Source of the DNA: Pelobates cultripes
Lineage: Eukaryota; Chordata; Amphibia; Anura; Pelobatidae
Reading direction: 5' to 3'
Assembly: GCA_933207985.1 (NCBI GenBank)
Contig: OW240918.1
Coordinates: 110,876,887 to 110,940,886, forward strand
DNA length: 64,000 nucleotides
Every line of letters starts with the position of its first letter. Within the stretch, counting starts at the first letter, position 1. The notes below the pieces were generated by a model. It saw nothing but the letters and a program-made list of their open reading frames with translations, had not been told where the DNA came from and did no database searches. Positions 22,851 through 34,499 of this stretch are shown in pieces. Position numbers and translations under genes: made by a program.

Positions 22851-23570
22851 ATTTTCTGCTCCTTCTCCTATTTTACCTTTGTGCTCCTTCTGATTCTTTC
22901 TGCTCCTTTACCTTTGTGCTCCTTCTGTCCCTTTCTGCTCTTTGCAGACCCTTCCTTCTCCTATCAGACCCTTCCTACTCCTTGCTACCCCTTGCAGACC
23001 CTCCTTGCTCCTTGCTGCCCCTCGCTGCTCCTTGCAGACCCTTCCTGCTCATTTCTGTTCCTTCTCCTACTTCACCTTTGTGCTCCTTCTACCCCCCTTC
23101 CTGCTCCTTGCTGTCATTTTCAGCTCCTTGCTGACCCTTTCTGCTCCTTCTACTTTACCTTTGTGCTGCTTTACCATCCAGCTCCTTGCTGACCCTTCCT
23201 GCTCCTTGCTGACCCTTCCTGCTCCTTACAGACCCTTTCTGCTCCTTGTTGACCCTTCCTGCTCCTTGCAGACCCTTCCTTCTCCTTGTTGACCCTTTGT
23301 GCTCCTTGCAGACCCTTCCTTCTCCTTGTTGACCCTTCGTGCTCCTTGCAGACCCTTCCTGCTCCTTGCTGCCCTTTATTGCTAATTTCTGTTCCTTTGT
23401 GCTCCTTCTCCTACTTTACCTGTTGTGCTCCTTGCTGTCCCTTCCAGTTCCTTGCTGACCCTTTCTGCTCATTTCTATTCCTTCTCCTTTCTGCTCCTTC
23501 TCTTACTTTACCTTCCTGCTCCTTGCTGACCCTTCCTATAGGCTGTCTCCCCCATCCCTTACTTACCTGA
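22851..23570 (+). repeat. Pyrimidine-rich minisatellite, right arm
   Basis: Units of about 20 and 40 bases, such as GACCCTTCCTGCTCCTTGCA, repeat with drift for 700 bases, strongly strand-asymmetric (C/T on plus). Overlapping 94-122-aa open frames in all plus frames are artefacts of the repeat. Confidence 0.9.
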
Positions 23571-23805
23571 TCTATAGACTGTCTCCCCCCCATCCCTCAC
23601 TTACCTGATCTGTAGGTCAGTGACGGATCCAGAAACTGATCTCGGGAGGGGCACTTTTATATTATTTAAAGAAATGATCCATGCACAATAACTACTACAG
23701 TTCTATGTAGTGGTTATGGTGCCAGGAGTGCCGGGACCCCTTCCAGAGTAAGTAGTCAAACCGTTTAAGAACAGTTTGACAACTTACCTGGGATCTGCTG
23801 GGATA

Positions 23806-24060
23806 TGGGGCAGTGTGTGTATGGGTGGGCAGTGTATATGTGTGTGGGGCAGTGTGTTTGTATGTGTGGGAGCAGTGTGTGTATGGGGGGGCAGTGTATG
23901 TGTGTGTGTGTATGGGGGCAGTGTGTGTATGGGGGGCAGTGTATGTGTGTGTGGGGGCAGTGTGTATGGGGGCAGTGTGTGTATGGGGGACAGTGTATGT
24001 GTGTGTGGGGGGCAGTGTATGTATGGGGGGGCAGAGTGTGGGGGGGGGGCAGTGTGGGTG
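23806..24060 (+). repeat. GT/G-rich minisatellite
   Basis: Degenerate units such as GGGGGCAGTGTGTGTATG repeat about ten times. Open frames of 101-127 aa on both strands are repeat artefacts. The G-runs could form quadruplexes on the plus strand. Confidence 0.9.
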
Positions 24061-24256
24061 GCTCAGGCAATGTTTCACCTTGTATTTTACTACACTTTAT
24101 TTTACAATAGATTTAAAACTTGCATTAATTAACTTAAAAATGTGCACACACAACATGTCATAACCTTTGTTTGCTTATGTCGAATGAGCCTGGAAATGCT
24201 GTTGTGGCAAGGCAGGCACTGTTGTACTCACCTGCATTTAAAAAAAAAAAAAAAAA

Positions 24257-25110
24257 GGAACATAACCTAGACATACAAATTACAATGTCAGAATGGATGA
24301 AAATTTTGAGCCTGGTTAAAAAAGACGATACATTGTTTAAACTTAGAAGAGCTTCATTTTAAAGCTTCTTCCAGATGGTATATGGTAGCTTCTAGAATTA
24401 AAAAAGATATATCCAGATCATTCAGATATTTGCTGGAGATGTAACAATCTTATCAGCAAATTTTATACATATACGGTCGACATGAGGTCCCATCCATTTG
24501 TTCTGGCAAATGATGAAACAAAATTAGAAATCCTAATAAATAAAGAAATACCTTTGCTTCCACAGATATTCCTATTACATATACATATGGAAAATATGAA
24601 TCTGACAGAAAAATAATTTTTCATACACTCTTGCATTGCGGCAACACACCTAATAGCTAAAACCTGGAAATCGATAATCACGCCTTGCTGGAAGCAAGTT
24701 AGTAATCAAATTAGGTACCAACTTACTATGGAGAGTGGGATATACCAAAAGATAAGAGACAAATGGCATCCATGGATAGCTAAATTATTAAAGTAAAATA
24801 AGAAGCTGACATAAAGGTTTAAAATACATTCTTGGCTAATAACAATAAAAGTTAAATAAGAGGCTTACTATATATACATTGTCGGCTTTATAAAACTATT
24901 TTATACACACTCCTGGCAGAGCGTGTTTTATGTTTTTTTATGTTCTTGTGTTTTATATATGTTTTTTTGTTAGTTTATATATGTTTGCACTAAAAGACTG
25001 AGATGAAATATAAGAAGGATGATACAATATTGAAATTGTTTTAAACAATGGGAACAAAAAGAAAAGAAAAAAAAAGAAATTAAAAAAAATAAAATAAAAT
25101 AAACAAATGC
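24257..25110 (+). pseudogene. L1 ORF2 C-terminus and 3' end, continuing from 20117
   Basis: It resumes with LDIQITMSEWMKILSLV and RASFKASSRWYM, the conserved L1 ORF2 C-terminal region, then drifts through stops. An A-rich 3' end (25060-25110, AAATAAAATAAAATAAAC) closes it. The continuity of translation across the 20118-24254 insert is the main evidence. Confidence 0.7.
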
Positions 25111-26040
25111 GGCCTTTCCATATATTCTCTACATATTATACGTTTATTGAGCCTTCTTGAGGGTATTCTTGTTAAAGCCAGCAAATTCCAAGAATCAGTA
25201 ATATATTTTCCTCCCTGCTTTGTTTTGTTCTATCAGTCTGACCTCTTGTATCAAGGAATCACCCACTTAGTCTGTTGTTACAGTTTTATAGTGCTGTGAT
25301 GTTGTTTCAAAGTCTGTGTTTCTTTGGTATCTGGTCTAGATTTGCAAAAGGAAAAAAAAATCTACAGCCAGGAGAGTGGATCATTTCTAAAAAATGTCTG
25401 CCTCCTCCTCTGTAAAGGCAAAAGTAGTGTCAAGTCAATTACTTGTACGTTTTGAGTTGTGGAGGGTTTTGTCTACCCAGGTTAACAGCCAAGTAATCGT
25501 CGGGAGTTTTGGAAACGTGAGGTAAATAAATATATATCCACACCGGAATTTATTCATGAAAATGCTAAGTTGTGGTGAAAATGGAAGTGCAAAATTTTGC
25601 TAAAACAGTCAAGTCGTGACAATAGCTGTGTTGGATTTTTTTTCCCTATCAGTTCCGTTTTCAATTCCCCTAAAATACAATGCTTATTGAATAAACTCAT
25701 TATTCTTACTGTGATCAAATGGGCGAAATAATGCTTTAAGATATAGATGAAAAAAACAGGCTTTGTAAAATAAGGCAAAATCCTTAAGTGACACCAAGCA
25801 TGTCACGTAAGACAATGTAGGTCCTAATATAGATCCTCAGTAACACACGACTAAAAGGAACATAGATTATTAAGTTGTTATGGTGCCAGGACATCCCTGG
25901 TGCTGTTTTACCTCAAGGGGTTAAAATGTTCTTGAAGAATGCACAAGAATGCCATGAATATGAATATTGCCTAAATTAATTGAGCTTCTCTCAAGTACAC
26001 TCAGTGGAATATACCCAGAAACAAAACAGGGCTTTTTATT
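25111..26040. other. Unassigned sequence
   Basis: No recognisable coding, RNA gene or bounded element. A short segment at 25875-25925 (GGTGCCAGGACATCCCTGG, CAAGGGGTTAAA) is reminiscent of TTAA-MITE subterminal sequence. Confidence 0.5.
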
Positions 26041-29000
26041 TTAACCCCTTCCCGACCGTGGACGGAAATTTTCCGTCAACCTTGTCCTTCAGTTAAGGAC
26101 CGTTGACGGAAAATTTCCGTCATTTTCTTAAGTTAATCCCAGATCGCCGCGATCGCGGCAATCGCGGGGTTAACGGTGCTCCGGTCTGCCTCTGCATTAG
26201 AGGCAGACCGGGAGCACCCGATCGGGCTGCCCCAGCACCGGTGCTCGCTCTGACAGCATGTCAGAGCGAGCACATGTGCTCCACATACTCACCTTCCGCC
26301 TCCCTGCACTTCCGGGTTCTGTGTGAAGTGCAGGGAGACGGATCAGTGCTGATCTGCTTCCCTGTGTAAAAAAAAAAAAAAAATTAAAGTTAAATCCCAC
26401 CCCCCCTGCCCCTGTTTTAATAAAATTAACCCCTTCCCTGCCAATTGATCACTGACTACAGTGATCAATTGGCAGGGTATACATTTTAATGTCATCTGAT
26501 TTTTTTTTTTTAACCCCTGAGGGTTAATTATTTTTTTTTTAACCCTCAGGGGTTAAATTTATTTTATTAATTAATTTAAATATTAAAAAATTATATATTT
26601 AGCTAGCTGGGATGGGTGGAAGTTAGTGGGGAATTGGGGAATTTGGTGTTAGGCTAACTAGGGGTTAACGTTAAAAAAAGTTTTAAAATAAGCTTTAAAA
26701 AGGTAAAAAAAAATTTTTTTTAAATGTTTTAGTAACGTTTAAGTAAAAAAAAAAAAAATACCACCCCCTTTACCCAGTCTAAATAAAAATTAACCCCTTC
26801 CCTGCCAGCTGATCACTGCCTACAGTGATCAAAATACAGATCACAGTATTATACTGTGATCTAATTTTTTTAACCCCTGAGGATTAACTTTTATTTATTT
26901 TTTTTAACCCTCAGGGGTTCCATTTATTTAATTAATTAATTTAAATATTTTATAATTAAATATTTTGCTAGCTGGGGTGGGTGGGAGTTATGGGAAAATG
27001 GGGAATTTACGGTTAGTGCTGCTTACTGCTAGTTAGGGGTTAACGGTAAAAGAAAAGTTTAGAAAAAAAATTAAAAGTGTAAAAAAAGTTAAGATAGTGT
27101 AAAACATTTAATAAGTAAAAAAAAAAGTTTAAAAATGGGTTTTACAAAGTAAAAAAAGTTTTACAAAGTAAAAAAATACATTTTTAAAAATGCTCATTAC
27201 CACTACACTTGGTACAAGCTAGCGGAAATATTATCCCACGCTAAGGTTCAAAATATGCCTTTTGAATTACCCTGGGATGTCTTCTTTAAGAAATGATATG
27301 CCTTTATGGTGTAATTGGATGATATAGCCTTGTAAAATACTCTAAAATGGGACATGGACACAGCGTAAAAATTCAAAGTTTGGAAAAAACTGGAATGGCT
27401 GTGTCTCAAATGTGCCCCTTCAATGTCCACATATACCTGGCAAAGGTACATACGGGGGTATTGCTGTACTCAGCGACATAGCTGAACAACATATGAAGTA
27501 GTATACAGTCGTAGTACACATAAGGTTTGCAAAATATACTGCGCAAACTCACTTTGTGTGTCAAAAAGGCAGAAAAAATGCTTATTACCACTACACTTGG
27601 TACAAGCTAGCGGAAAAATTATCCCACGCTAAGGTTCAAAATAGGCCTTTTGAATTACCCCGGGATGTCTTCTTTAAGAAATGGTATGCCTTTATGGTGT
27701 AATTGGATTATATAGCCTTTTAAAATACTCTAAAATGGGACATGGACACAGCGTAAAAATTCAAAGTTTAAAAAAAATGGAATGGCTGTGTCTCAAATGT
27801 GCCCCTTCAATGTCCACATAAACCTGGCAAAGGTACATACGGGGGTATTGATGTACTCAGCCGACATAGCTGAGCAACATATGAAGTAGTATACAGTCGT
27901 AGTACACATAAGGTTTGCAAAATATACTGCGCAAACTCACTTTGTGTGTCAAAAAGGCAGAAAAAATGCTTATTACCACTACACTTGGTACAAGCTAGCG
28001 GAAAAATTATCCCACGCTAAGGTTCAAAATATGCCTTTTGAATTACCCCGGGATGTCTTCTTTAAGAAATGGTATGCCTTTATGGTGTAATTGGATTATA
28101 TAGCCTGGTAAAATACTCTAAAATGGGACATGGGAACAGTGTAAAAATTTAAAGTTTGAAATGAACTGGAATGGCTGTGTCCCAAATGTGCCCCTCCGAT
28201 GTCCACATATACCTGGCAAAGGTACATACGGGGGTATTGATGTACTCAGCCGACATAGCTGAGCAACATATGAAGTATTATACAGTCGTAGCACACATAA
28301 GATTTGCAAAATGTACTGCGCAAATTTACTTTGTGTGTCAAAAAGGCAAAAAAACGCTTATTACCATTACACTTGGTACAAGCTAGCGGAAAAATTATCC
28401 CACGCTAAGGTTCAAAATATGCCTTTTGAAATACCCTGGGATGTGTTCTTTAAGAAATGGTATGCCTTTATGGTGTAGTTGTAATATGTAGCCTGCTCAA
28501 GTGCTCCAAAGTGGGCACGGACGCATCAAAACCCTCCATGAAAATTCACACTTAAAAACCTTAACTTGTTACGTCTCTTTTATAGCAGTGTAACTTCACA
28601 AAATAGTGTCTAGGTCATACATTGGGCATATTGTTTTACTCAGAAGACTTAGCTGAGCATAATTTGGGGGTTTGAACTTAGTGGCACATATGAAATGTAC
28701 AAAATGCCCAGCAAAAATGTAATCCGTATGTAAAAAATGCCCAAAATTATTTTTTACCACATACTTTGGCATATATTGGTGAAAAAATGGGGGCATGTTA
28801 AGGCACAATATGCACCATATGAGATACCCTGGAGTGTCTACTTTTACAAATGGTAGGCCTTTGTGGGTTTTTTTTGAACAGTCAAACTGCTATAATACCC
28901 CAAATTGAAGCATAGGCCCATTAAATCCGCCTCTCAAAATTCTACTGTAAATGTTGAAACGGACAGGTCTCCTATATGGCACTGTAGCTTCACGAAATAG

Positions 29001-29765
29001 TGCCAAAGACATACAATGGGGGTATCGTTGTACTCAGCAGAAGTAACTGAACACAAAATAAAACTTTGTACAGGAATAGCACACACCAACTTTACAAAAT
29101 ATACATGGGAAGTTCTTTGTTATAAGTTTGTGTGCCAAAAACTCCAAAAAACTAAATTTTACTCCAATATTTAGCAGAGATTGGCGGTGAAATGGCTACT
29201 TAGAAAGTGTCAAAAAAACCTTAGGACAATAGCCTGTGATGTCTACTTTATATAAATATATACTTTTGTGTGGCAATTTTGTTTTCTTTTATGGCTATTA
29301 AGCTTACAAGACAAACATACAAAATTCTAAAATCGCTCTACATTAAAAGTTTATTTTACTCCTTGTGCTTTATGACCTGTAACTACCAAAAAAAACTTTA
29401 AATCCCAGACACATTATATATTTTGTAAATCAGAACAACTAAATAAATTTATTTTTAATTACTTTCTTTAACCTGCACTAATTAGGCACACATTATTATT
29501 GCAAAAACTGTACAAAAAACACAAAATTTTTCTTTTTTTTGCATTTTTCTGTATTTTTTAAATAATAAATAAGCATTTATATATATATATGTTACATCAA
29601 ATTAAAGCCCTTTATGTCCTTTAAAAAACAGTATATAATATGTGTCGGTGCAATAAACGAGAGAGATGCAAATTGCAGTTGAACGCATACAGCAAGAAAA
29701 TGCAAAAATTGCTTGTGTCATTAAGCGTAAGACAAGCTTCTGAAGCTGTGTCCTTAAGGGGTTAA
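26041..29765. mobile_element. Complete 3.7-kb TTAA-flanked non-autonomous transposon
   Basis: TTAA (26041-26044) precedes CCCCTTCCCGACCGTGG, and GTGTCCTTAAGGGG precedes TTAA (29762-29765), so CCCCTT/AAGGGG termini sit within an exact TTAA duplication. The subterminal left region has an inverted pair (GACGGAAATTTTCCGTC, also at 26104-26120). A G+C-rich zone (26140-26360) with short palindromes follows, then A/T-rich repeats at 26500-27190 and a 388-bp tandem array. No transposase frame exists, so it depends on a partner in trans. TTAA duplication points to piggyBac or Kolobok; which is inference. Confidence 0.75.
27192..29200 (+). repeat. 388-bp tandem array with graded divergence
   Basis: Monomer starts marked by GCTYATTACCACTACACTTG fall at 27192, 27580, 27968 and 28356. 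More diverged units begin near 28747 and 29153. The first three are nearly identical and similarity falls towards the right, as if new copies were added at the left. Each holds an ATTACCCCGGGATGTCTTC type segment related to the repeat at 17110. Open frames inside recur per monomer and are not genes. Confidence 0.85.
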
Positions 29766-31205
29766 TATTTCTCATGACTCAGGATTGAATTCACAGGTGT
29801 GGATCATCAACTGCACTAGTGATATTTTACTGTTTGTGTTCTATATTTTCAATATTTTTGTAATCATAACTTTTTTTTTTTTTTTTTACTATTAATGGCC
29901 TTTTTTTGGGGGGTGGTGGGGGATAAAGAAATCATGTGATACTATTTAGACCTGCTTTCTCTGTTGCATTAGATTTATCTAAAACTAGGCCTTGTGTAGC
30001 ATTGGTTATCTGCCACAGTTAAATTAAGTGTAGAAATCACAGAACATTTGCGTCTTTTTTAACAAAAAAGTAAACAAAAGACAGGTCTGACAAGTGGTAT
30101 TTTCACTTGATAGCCTATTTGCAAAAATATGCTAAATTAGACAAATTACATAAGATTGAAAAAAATCATCAGTACAATCAACATTGAATGTACTTTTTAA
30201 ATTTCCCAAAACAGTTCTAGTTAGTATCATTAAACCAACTCAAAATAGATATAGGAAAATAAAATTTTGACCCTTTCTCCACTTGGCGCATATAGGATAC
30301 ATTTAAAGGTTTCCAAAAAGGAGGGTGACAAAAAGAAATTGTCCAAAATATATGTAAGGGTTTAGCAAGACAACGCAATTGCTGCAACTCTTCCAGGGTG
30401 GTCAAGTCACTGGAAAGTTAGTGAATGAGTTAACACAAGGTCCCTTATTTTTATGAAATGTTTATATGTATGAATATAGATGGATTATGTGTAGAGAGTG
30501 TTTGTAAGTGTGTATTATTCTGAATGAATTCTTAGTCCTTCCTGGTAGGCGTATGAACAGAAGATACTAAAACATTATCTGTACAGGCAAGGTCACCCTC
30601 AACACCCATTTAAATAAAAGGTAAAGGGGGAAAGGGGCACTTGCCTCCTTTTGCCCTATGCTGCATTTGACCTGACTTACTCGTGTCCAAATCTCCATCC
30701 ATCCCTTTGCTTTATCTCTCTCCTATGCTATGTAGGTCCCAAACTTGTGTCTCCCCACCACTCCACACTTGGGTATCTTCTCCCATATTCTGTCTATGGG
30801 TGTCTCTTCATCAGCTCTGGGGCGTCTTTTTCCCTTTCTTGTTTCTCTCTCTTTTAACCCCCCACTTGTGTCTCCATTTTCTATCCCAGTCACATCAACC
30901 CCTCTCCTCCATATCTAGTTAAATTGTGTCACATCCCATCTTTTCCCCACTTTGGCCCCTTCCACATGTCTCTCCACTTGTGTTTCTCTTTATTTAAGTT
31001 CCATTGCTAGGTGCTGTTTGAGAATATAGAAAGACAGAATATGACACTGTGTCATGTCTCCACCATGCCACTTGCAAAGTACGGCCATAGAGACTCCAAT
31101 GAAAAGATTATGTAAAGAAAAGGCATTCATCGTGCTTGGCTTTGTTCCTTTAATTACTGATGGTCCCACCTGATGGGACCCACCACTCCTGGCTGTCATC
31201 CAGAC
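29766..31205. other. Unassigned sequence
   Basis: Contains a T-run near 29871-29889 and a C/T-rich patch at 30650-30930 with low-complexity frames. Nothing recognisable otherwise. Confidence 0.5.
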
Positions 31206-31211
31206 AAGCTT

Positions 31212-31266
<55 letters not shown>

Positions 31267-32894
31267 GTATTTTATTAGAGGTTTAGTACTCATAATACAA
31301 CAGTGTCATAGTATGGGAAATGTAAAGAACTGCAAAACCAAGTTTCTGTAACAGTCCATGATGTCATTATTAAAACGCCTATTGTTGGTTACTCTGCAAC
31401 CTCAGGTTCCTTGTGACCCTTTGTTACGCCACTTCTCAAGCCCGTATTGATGCAGATAGTCCCGCTTTCAAGGGTGTTTGTGGGGTCTCCAACTTTGCGC
31501 TCTCTGTGAGCCAAACATCTGGGAGAGGAATGTCTCTAGTTTTAGCTAGAATGGTAATACATCTGGGATTGGATTGGATTTGATTTCTGGGGCTTATAAC
31601 TTGGTGTATGGTTTATCCTATCAGAATGGTGCCGGGTGTATGCTCTATCACCTGGGAGTTGGTGGTGTGCTAAGTGAGTGCTGTGGTAAGCTGCTTAGGT
31701 GAGTAATTGTCTCCTCGGTGTCATTGCGATGTGGTGACTCTTTGTGGGCCCTGGTTTGCTCTGTGCGGCTTTTTGCTTCCCGGTGTCGGCTTCTCTGGGT
31801 TCTTTGTTTTCCGCCTCTTGTCTTCTCAGCTGGCGGAGAAAGTGTGCCTGGTCGTCCGCGGAGGTGAGTGTGAGTGTCCGATCTCCCTTCATTGCTGTTA
31901 GGGATCCATCTGCCCCCCATCGGTATTTGATTGCCTCCGCTCTTAATTGTTTAGCCACTGATGCTAGTTGTCTCCACTCTGCTAGGGCTGCGAACGGGAG
32001 GTCTCCATAAAGGGACACTGTGCTGCCTTCGAATTGAACGCTTCCCAGTTCTCGGGAGCGAGCCATGATCGCTGAGCGGGTCTGAATATCTTTCGTGACC
32101 GCTATGACGTCCCTTGGGGATTCTGCTGGCGCTGCTGCGGCTTTGCGTATTCTAAATGCGGTTACTATTTTGTCTGGTTCGGTGTGCAGCCTTATTTCCA
32201 TTCTGGTGGTGAGGCGGGATATGTACCTCAGCAGGGCTTCGTCCCCAATGGTGTCTGGTATGCCTCTGATGCGAATGTTTCGCTTTCTGTGGCGAGCTTC
32301 TAGCGTTGTGACCGTCCTCTTGAGCTGCTGGACCTGTGAGCGCAGATCCTGCACAGCGTCATTGGAGGTCTGTTGCTGGGCTTCTCTGGCGCTTTCTCTG
32401 GCTTCAACTTCAGTGAGCCTCTTCTGGATGACCCCCATCTCCTTCTTTGTGGCCTGCAGGTCTGCCCTCCACACCTCCCTCATTTCCTCAAGGAGGTCTC
32501 TGATGTCCCTCTTTGTAACTGGGGATGAGTCTTCCTCAGATTCAGATGCCTGACACTGGGCTCCGTCTTCTGCCTGAGATGAGGTGGGGCTGTCTCTGCC
32601 CTCCTGGGAGTCATCTGAGGCTTCCTCCTCGCTGGGTGCGGCGGGCGCCATTTTGGCTGGTGCCGCTTGTGTAGGCCTCATAAAGGACAGCCGAATGTCG
32701 GGCGCTTTTGGCGGTTCCGGCAGACGGAATTTCTTAGTTTTTCGCCCCATGTCAGTAGCTGTGCGGGGGCTGTAATTGTGGTGTTTGGAGGGTCCCGTTT
32801 GCGGGTTTCTGGCCTCTATTGTATGTCTCTGTGTCGGAGCTGCACGGGAACGCGTCCTCCTCGTTAGACAGCTGGCCACCAAGCTTCCATTTTT
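31206..32894 (-). mobile_element. ORF1-only L1-type insertion with TSD and poly(A) tail
   Basis: AAGCTTCCATTTTT at 31206-31219 recurs exactly at 32881-32894 and brackets the insert. On the minus strand it has a 5' leader of about 130 bases, one long ORF (32750-31695), a 3' untranslated region of about 430 bases, AATAAAATACAAATT, then a poly(A) of about 45. No endonuclease or RT is present. The intact duplication and long tail argue for one insertion event, copied from an already ORF2-less source or carrying a later internal deletion. Confidence 0.85.
31695..32750 (-). CDS. L1 ORF1p-like protein, 351 aa, apparently intact
   Basis: I place the start at the Met of MGRKTKKFRLPEPP (32750), which matches the MGRKKKK start of the 10411 ORF1; the open frame extends 44 codons upstream into leader. 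Residues 50-95 are acidic and Ser-rich. A coiled coil covers roughly 95-170 (heptad-rich, VQQLKRTVTTLEARHRKRN at its end). The RRM starts at IRIRGIPDTIGDEAL (about 173), and the C-terminal domain carries AALAEWRQLASVAKQLRAE and IKYRWGADGSL. The tail is basic. ORF1p binds L1 RNA as a trimer. No stop interrupts it, which is unusual in this window. Confidence 0.8.
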   Translation of the reverse strand: MGRKTKKFRLPEPPKAPDIRLSFMRPTQAAPAKMAPAAPSEEEASDDSQEGRDSPTSSQAEDGAQCQASESEEDSSPVTKRDIRDLLEEMREVWRADLQATKKEMGVIQKRLTEVEARESAREAQQQTSNDAVQDLRSQVQQLKRTVTTLEARHRKRNIRIRGIPDTIGDEALLRYISRLTTRMEIRLHTEPDKIVTAFRIRKAAAAPAESPRDVIAVTKDIQTRSAIMARSRELGSVQFEGSTVSLYGDLPFAALAEWRQLASVAKQLRAEAIKYRWGADGSLTAMKGDRTLTLTSADDQAHFLRQLRRQEAENKEPREADTGKQKAAQSKPGPTKSHHIAMTPRRQLLT

Positions 32895-33080
32895 GATATT
32901 ACATTTTCCCCAGCGATCTCTCTGGTTTGTTTAACAGTAGTAATCCTGATGATTCTTGATATGTTTGTGTGGCTGGGCTGGCCAGGGATGAAGTAGAGCA
33001 CATTATCTTCTCAGTTCTTTTCCTCAGTTCTTTTCAAGCTGAAGGCCTGGTTAAAGCAGTGTTCTCCAATAACTTCTCAA

Positions 33081-33206
33081 TAATGTGCAGTGTGTACTGG
33101 GATATTACAGAGCCCCCAGTAATGTGCAGTGTGTACTAGGATATTACAGAACCCCTCAGTAATGTACAGGGTTTACTAGAATATTACAGAGCACCCAGTA
33201 ATGTGC
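33081..33206 (+). repeat. 39-bp tandem repeat, about three copies
   Basis: Units start TAATGTGCAGTGTGTACT at 33081, 33120 and 33160, each ending in GATATTACAGAG-like sequence, with a partial fourth at 33199. Confidence 0.85.
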
Positions 33207-33707
33207 CTAGGAGTTGGTGAAACCGGCACCCTCTGGGGGGGTGCAAAAATCAGTTGTTGGACTGACAAGTGATTTTTGCGCCCTCCCTTGGCCTGTGCCC
33301 CTAGAAAGCGTGCTACTCCATAAGGGAACAAGATGCGTACTAAACTAGCAGGGAAGCGCCTCTACCTTGTGCTCTGTGTTGTAACACCGGGTGTCACGTG
33401 ACTACCCGGCGCTCAGTCTGAAACAAGTACAGCAACAAGGAAATCGAGAGGCTTCCATGCCTTGCCTTGCCATGACAGGAAAAACAGCAAGGAGGGACAT
33501 GAATATGTAGGTGTACCTTCACCTAGGGGACAGGATCTGAAGGAATCAGTTTTAAGAACAAGGCCGTGGCGGAATTCAGGTGCGACCATAACAGTGTGAG
33601 AGAGCACTCTCGCGGCCAATGTGATGTCGCCTTTGTTGCTGCCAGAAATCTCATAACTGGCATCTTTTCCCTCCTGCAGAGTGTGTGCAGGAGGCTGTTA
33701 GAAGACC

Positions 33708-34075
33708 TGGGATAAGTCCAGTGAGTGCAGTCTTTGTGCTAGGGTAAGTCCTCTAAGTGCAATCTAAATGCTGGGGTGAGTCATGGGTGCTGGGACAAGT
33801 CCTGTGAGTGCAGTTCCCGTGCTGGGGTAAGTCCTGGGTACTGGGGCAAGTCCTGTGAGTTTAATCTGTGTGCTGGGGCAAGTCAATACATGCACCCAAT
33901 ATATGTCCTGGGTGCTGGGGTTAGTCAGTGCTGGTGCTGGGGTATGGGAAATGCAATCTAAGTGAAGGGGAAGTCCTGTGAGTGCAGTCACCATGCTGGG
34001 GCAAGTATTGTGAGTTCAATCTTTGTGCTGGGCAAGTCCTGGGTGCTGGGGCAAGTCAATACATGCACCCAATAT
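33708..34075 (+). repeat. Degenerate minisatellite, about 30-bp unit
   Basis: Units resembling GTGCTGGGGCAAGTCCTG with GTGAGTGCAGTC repeat about ten times. A longer segment GGGGCAAGTCAATACATGCA occurs twice (33875 and 34050), showing higher-order duplication. Confidence 0.8.
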
Positions 34076-34211
34076 ATACACAAGATTATGTCTCACGTGG
34101 TACAACTGCTCACCAAGGGCACTAGAGACCCTAGGTAGGCCTCTGCCTGCCCATAATTCCTAGTAATCATGGAGAAATGTCCGAGTCTGTTTTAGTACAC
34201 GATGCTCAGCA

Positions 34212-34499
34212 TCAAACTGACTTCATGAATATAAACATGTTTTTTTTGTAGATATTGCCTGATAAGTTGCAATATAATAATTCACTTTGGTATTGTTTTT
34301 CAATTTGCCGTATACTGGCAAACTGTTGTGTTTTTATAATAAAGCAATCCATGTTGCTACAATTCTTATCACTAATGTCTTCCACAAAACATTTGTATTC
34401 TACAACGTCTTTTCCATCATGAAAAACAACGTGAATCCGTGGAATCTGTTGAACTATAGCTGTCATAAAATGATCTATACACTCAACTGAGATAAGCAT
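34212..34499 (-). other. Unassigned 95-aa open frame
   Basis: A complex, non-repetitive translation starting MLISVECIDHFMTAIVQQI. It has no domain I recognise, no splice context and no neighbouring gene. It may be chance or a decayed exon or TE piece. Confidence 0.2.

Larger units (their letters stand above)
20118..24254 (+). mobile_element. Composite insertion inside L1 ORF2, ending in poly(A)
   Basis: The host L1 reading breaks at KKWEQ (20117) and resumes at LDIQITMSEWMKI after a run of 17 A at about 24240-24256. The flanks AAAAAATGGGAACA (left) and AAAAAAAGGAACA (right) look like a short target-site duplication. Inside are an L1 ORF1 fragment, two TTAA-MITE termini, pyrimidine-rich minisatellite arms split by a solo LTR, and a GT-rich minisatellite. 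The ORF1 and terminal poly(A) suggest an L1-type or L1-mobilised insert that later collected other elements. Confidence 0.6.

Noticed and set aside
21475..23570. Plus-strand open frames of 94-154 aa
   Set aside because: Leu/Ser/Pro/Cys-rich translations of the pyrimidine minisatellite, partly running into the solo LTR.
23765..24163. Open frames of 101-127 aa on both strands
   Set aside because: They are translations of a GT/G-rich minisatellite; every frame is open because of repeat composition.
26103..26400. Frames of 67-88 aa in a GC-rich patch
   Set aside because: They lie within the palindromic left part of the TTAA element and show no domain.
31707..32867. Plus-strand open frames of 63-152 aa
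   Set aside because: Antisense shadows of the L1 ORF1.
32751..32882. Upstream Met extending the L1 ORF1 to 395 aa
   Set aside because: The downstream MGRK start matches the start of the related ORF1 at 10411, and the upstream segment looks like leader sequence adjoining the insertion boundary.
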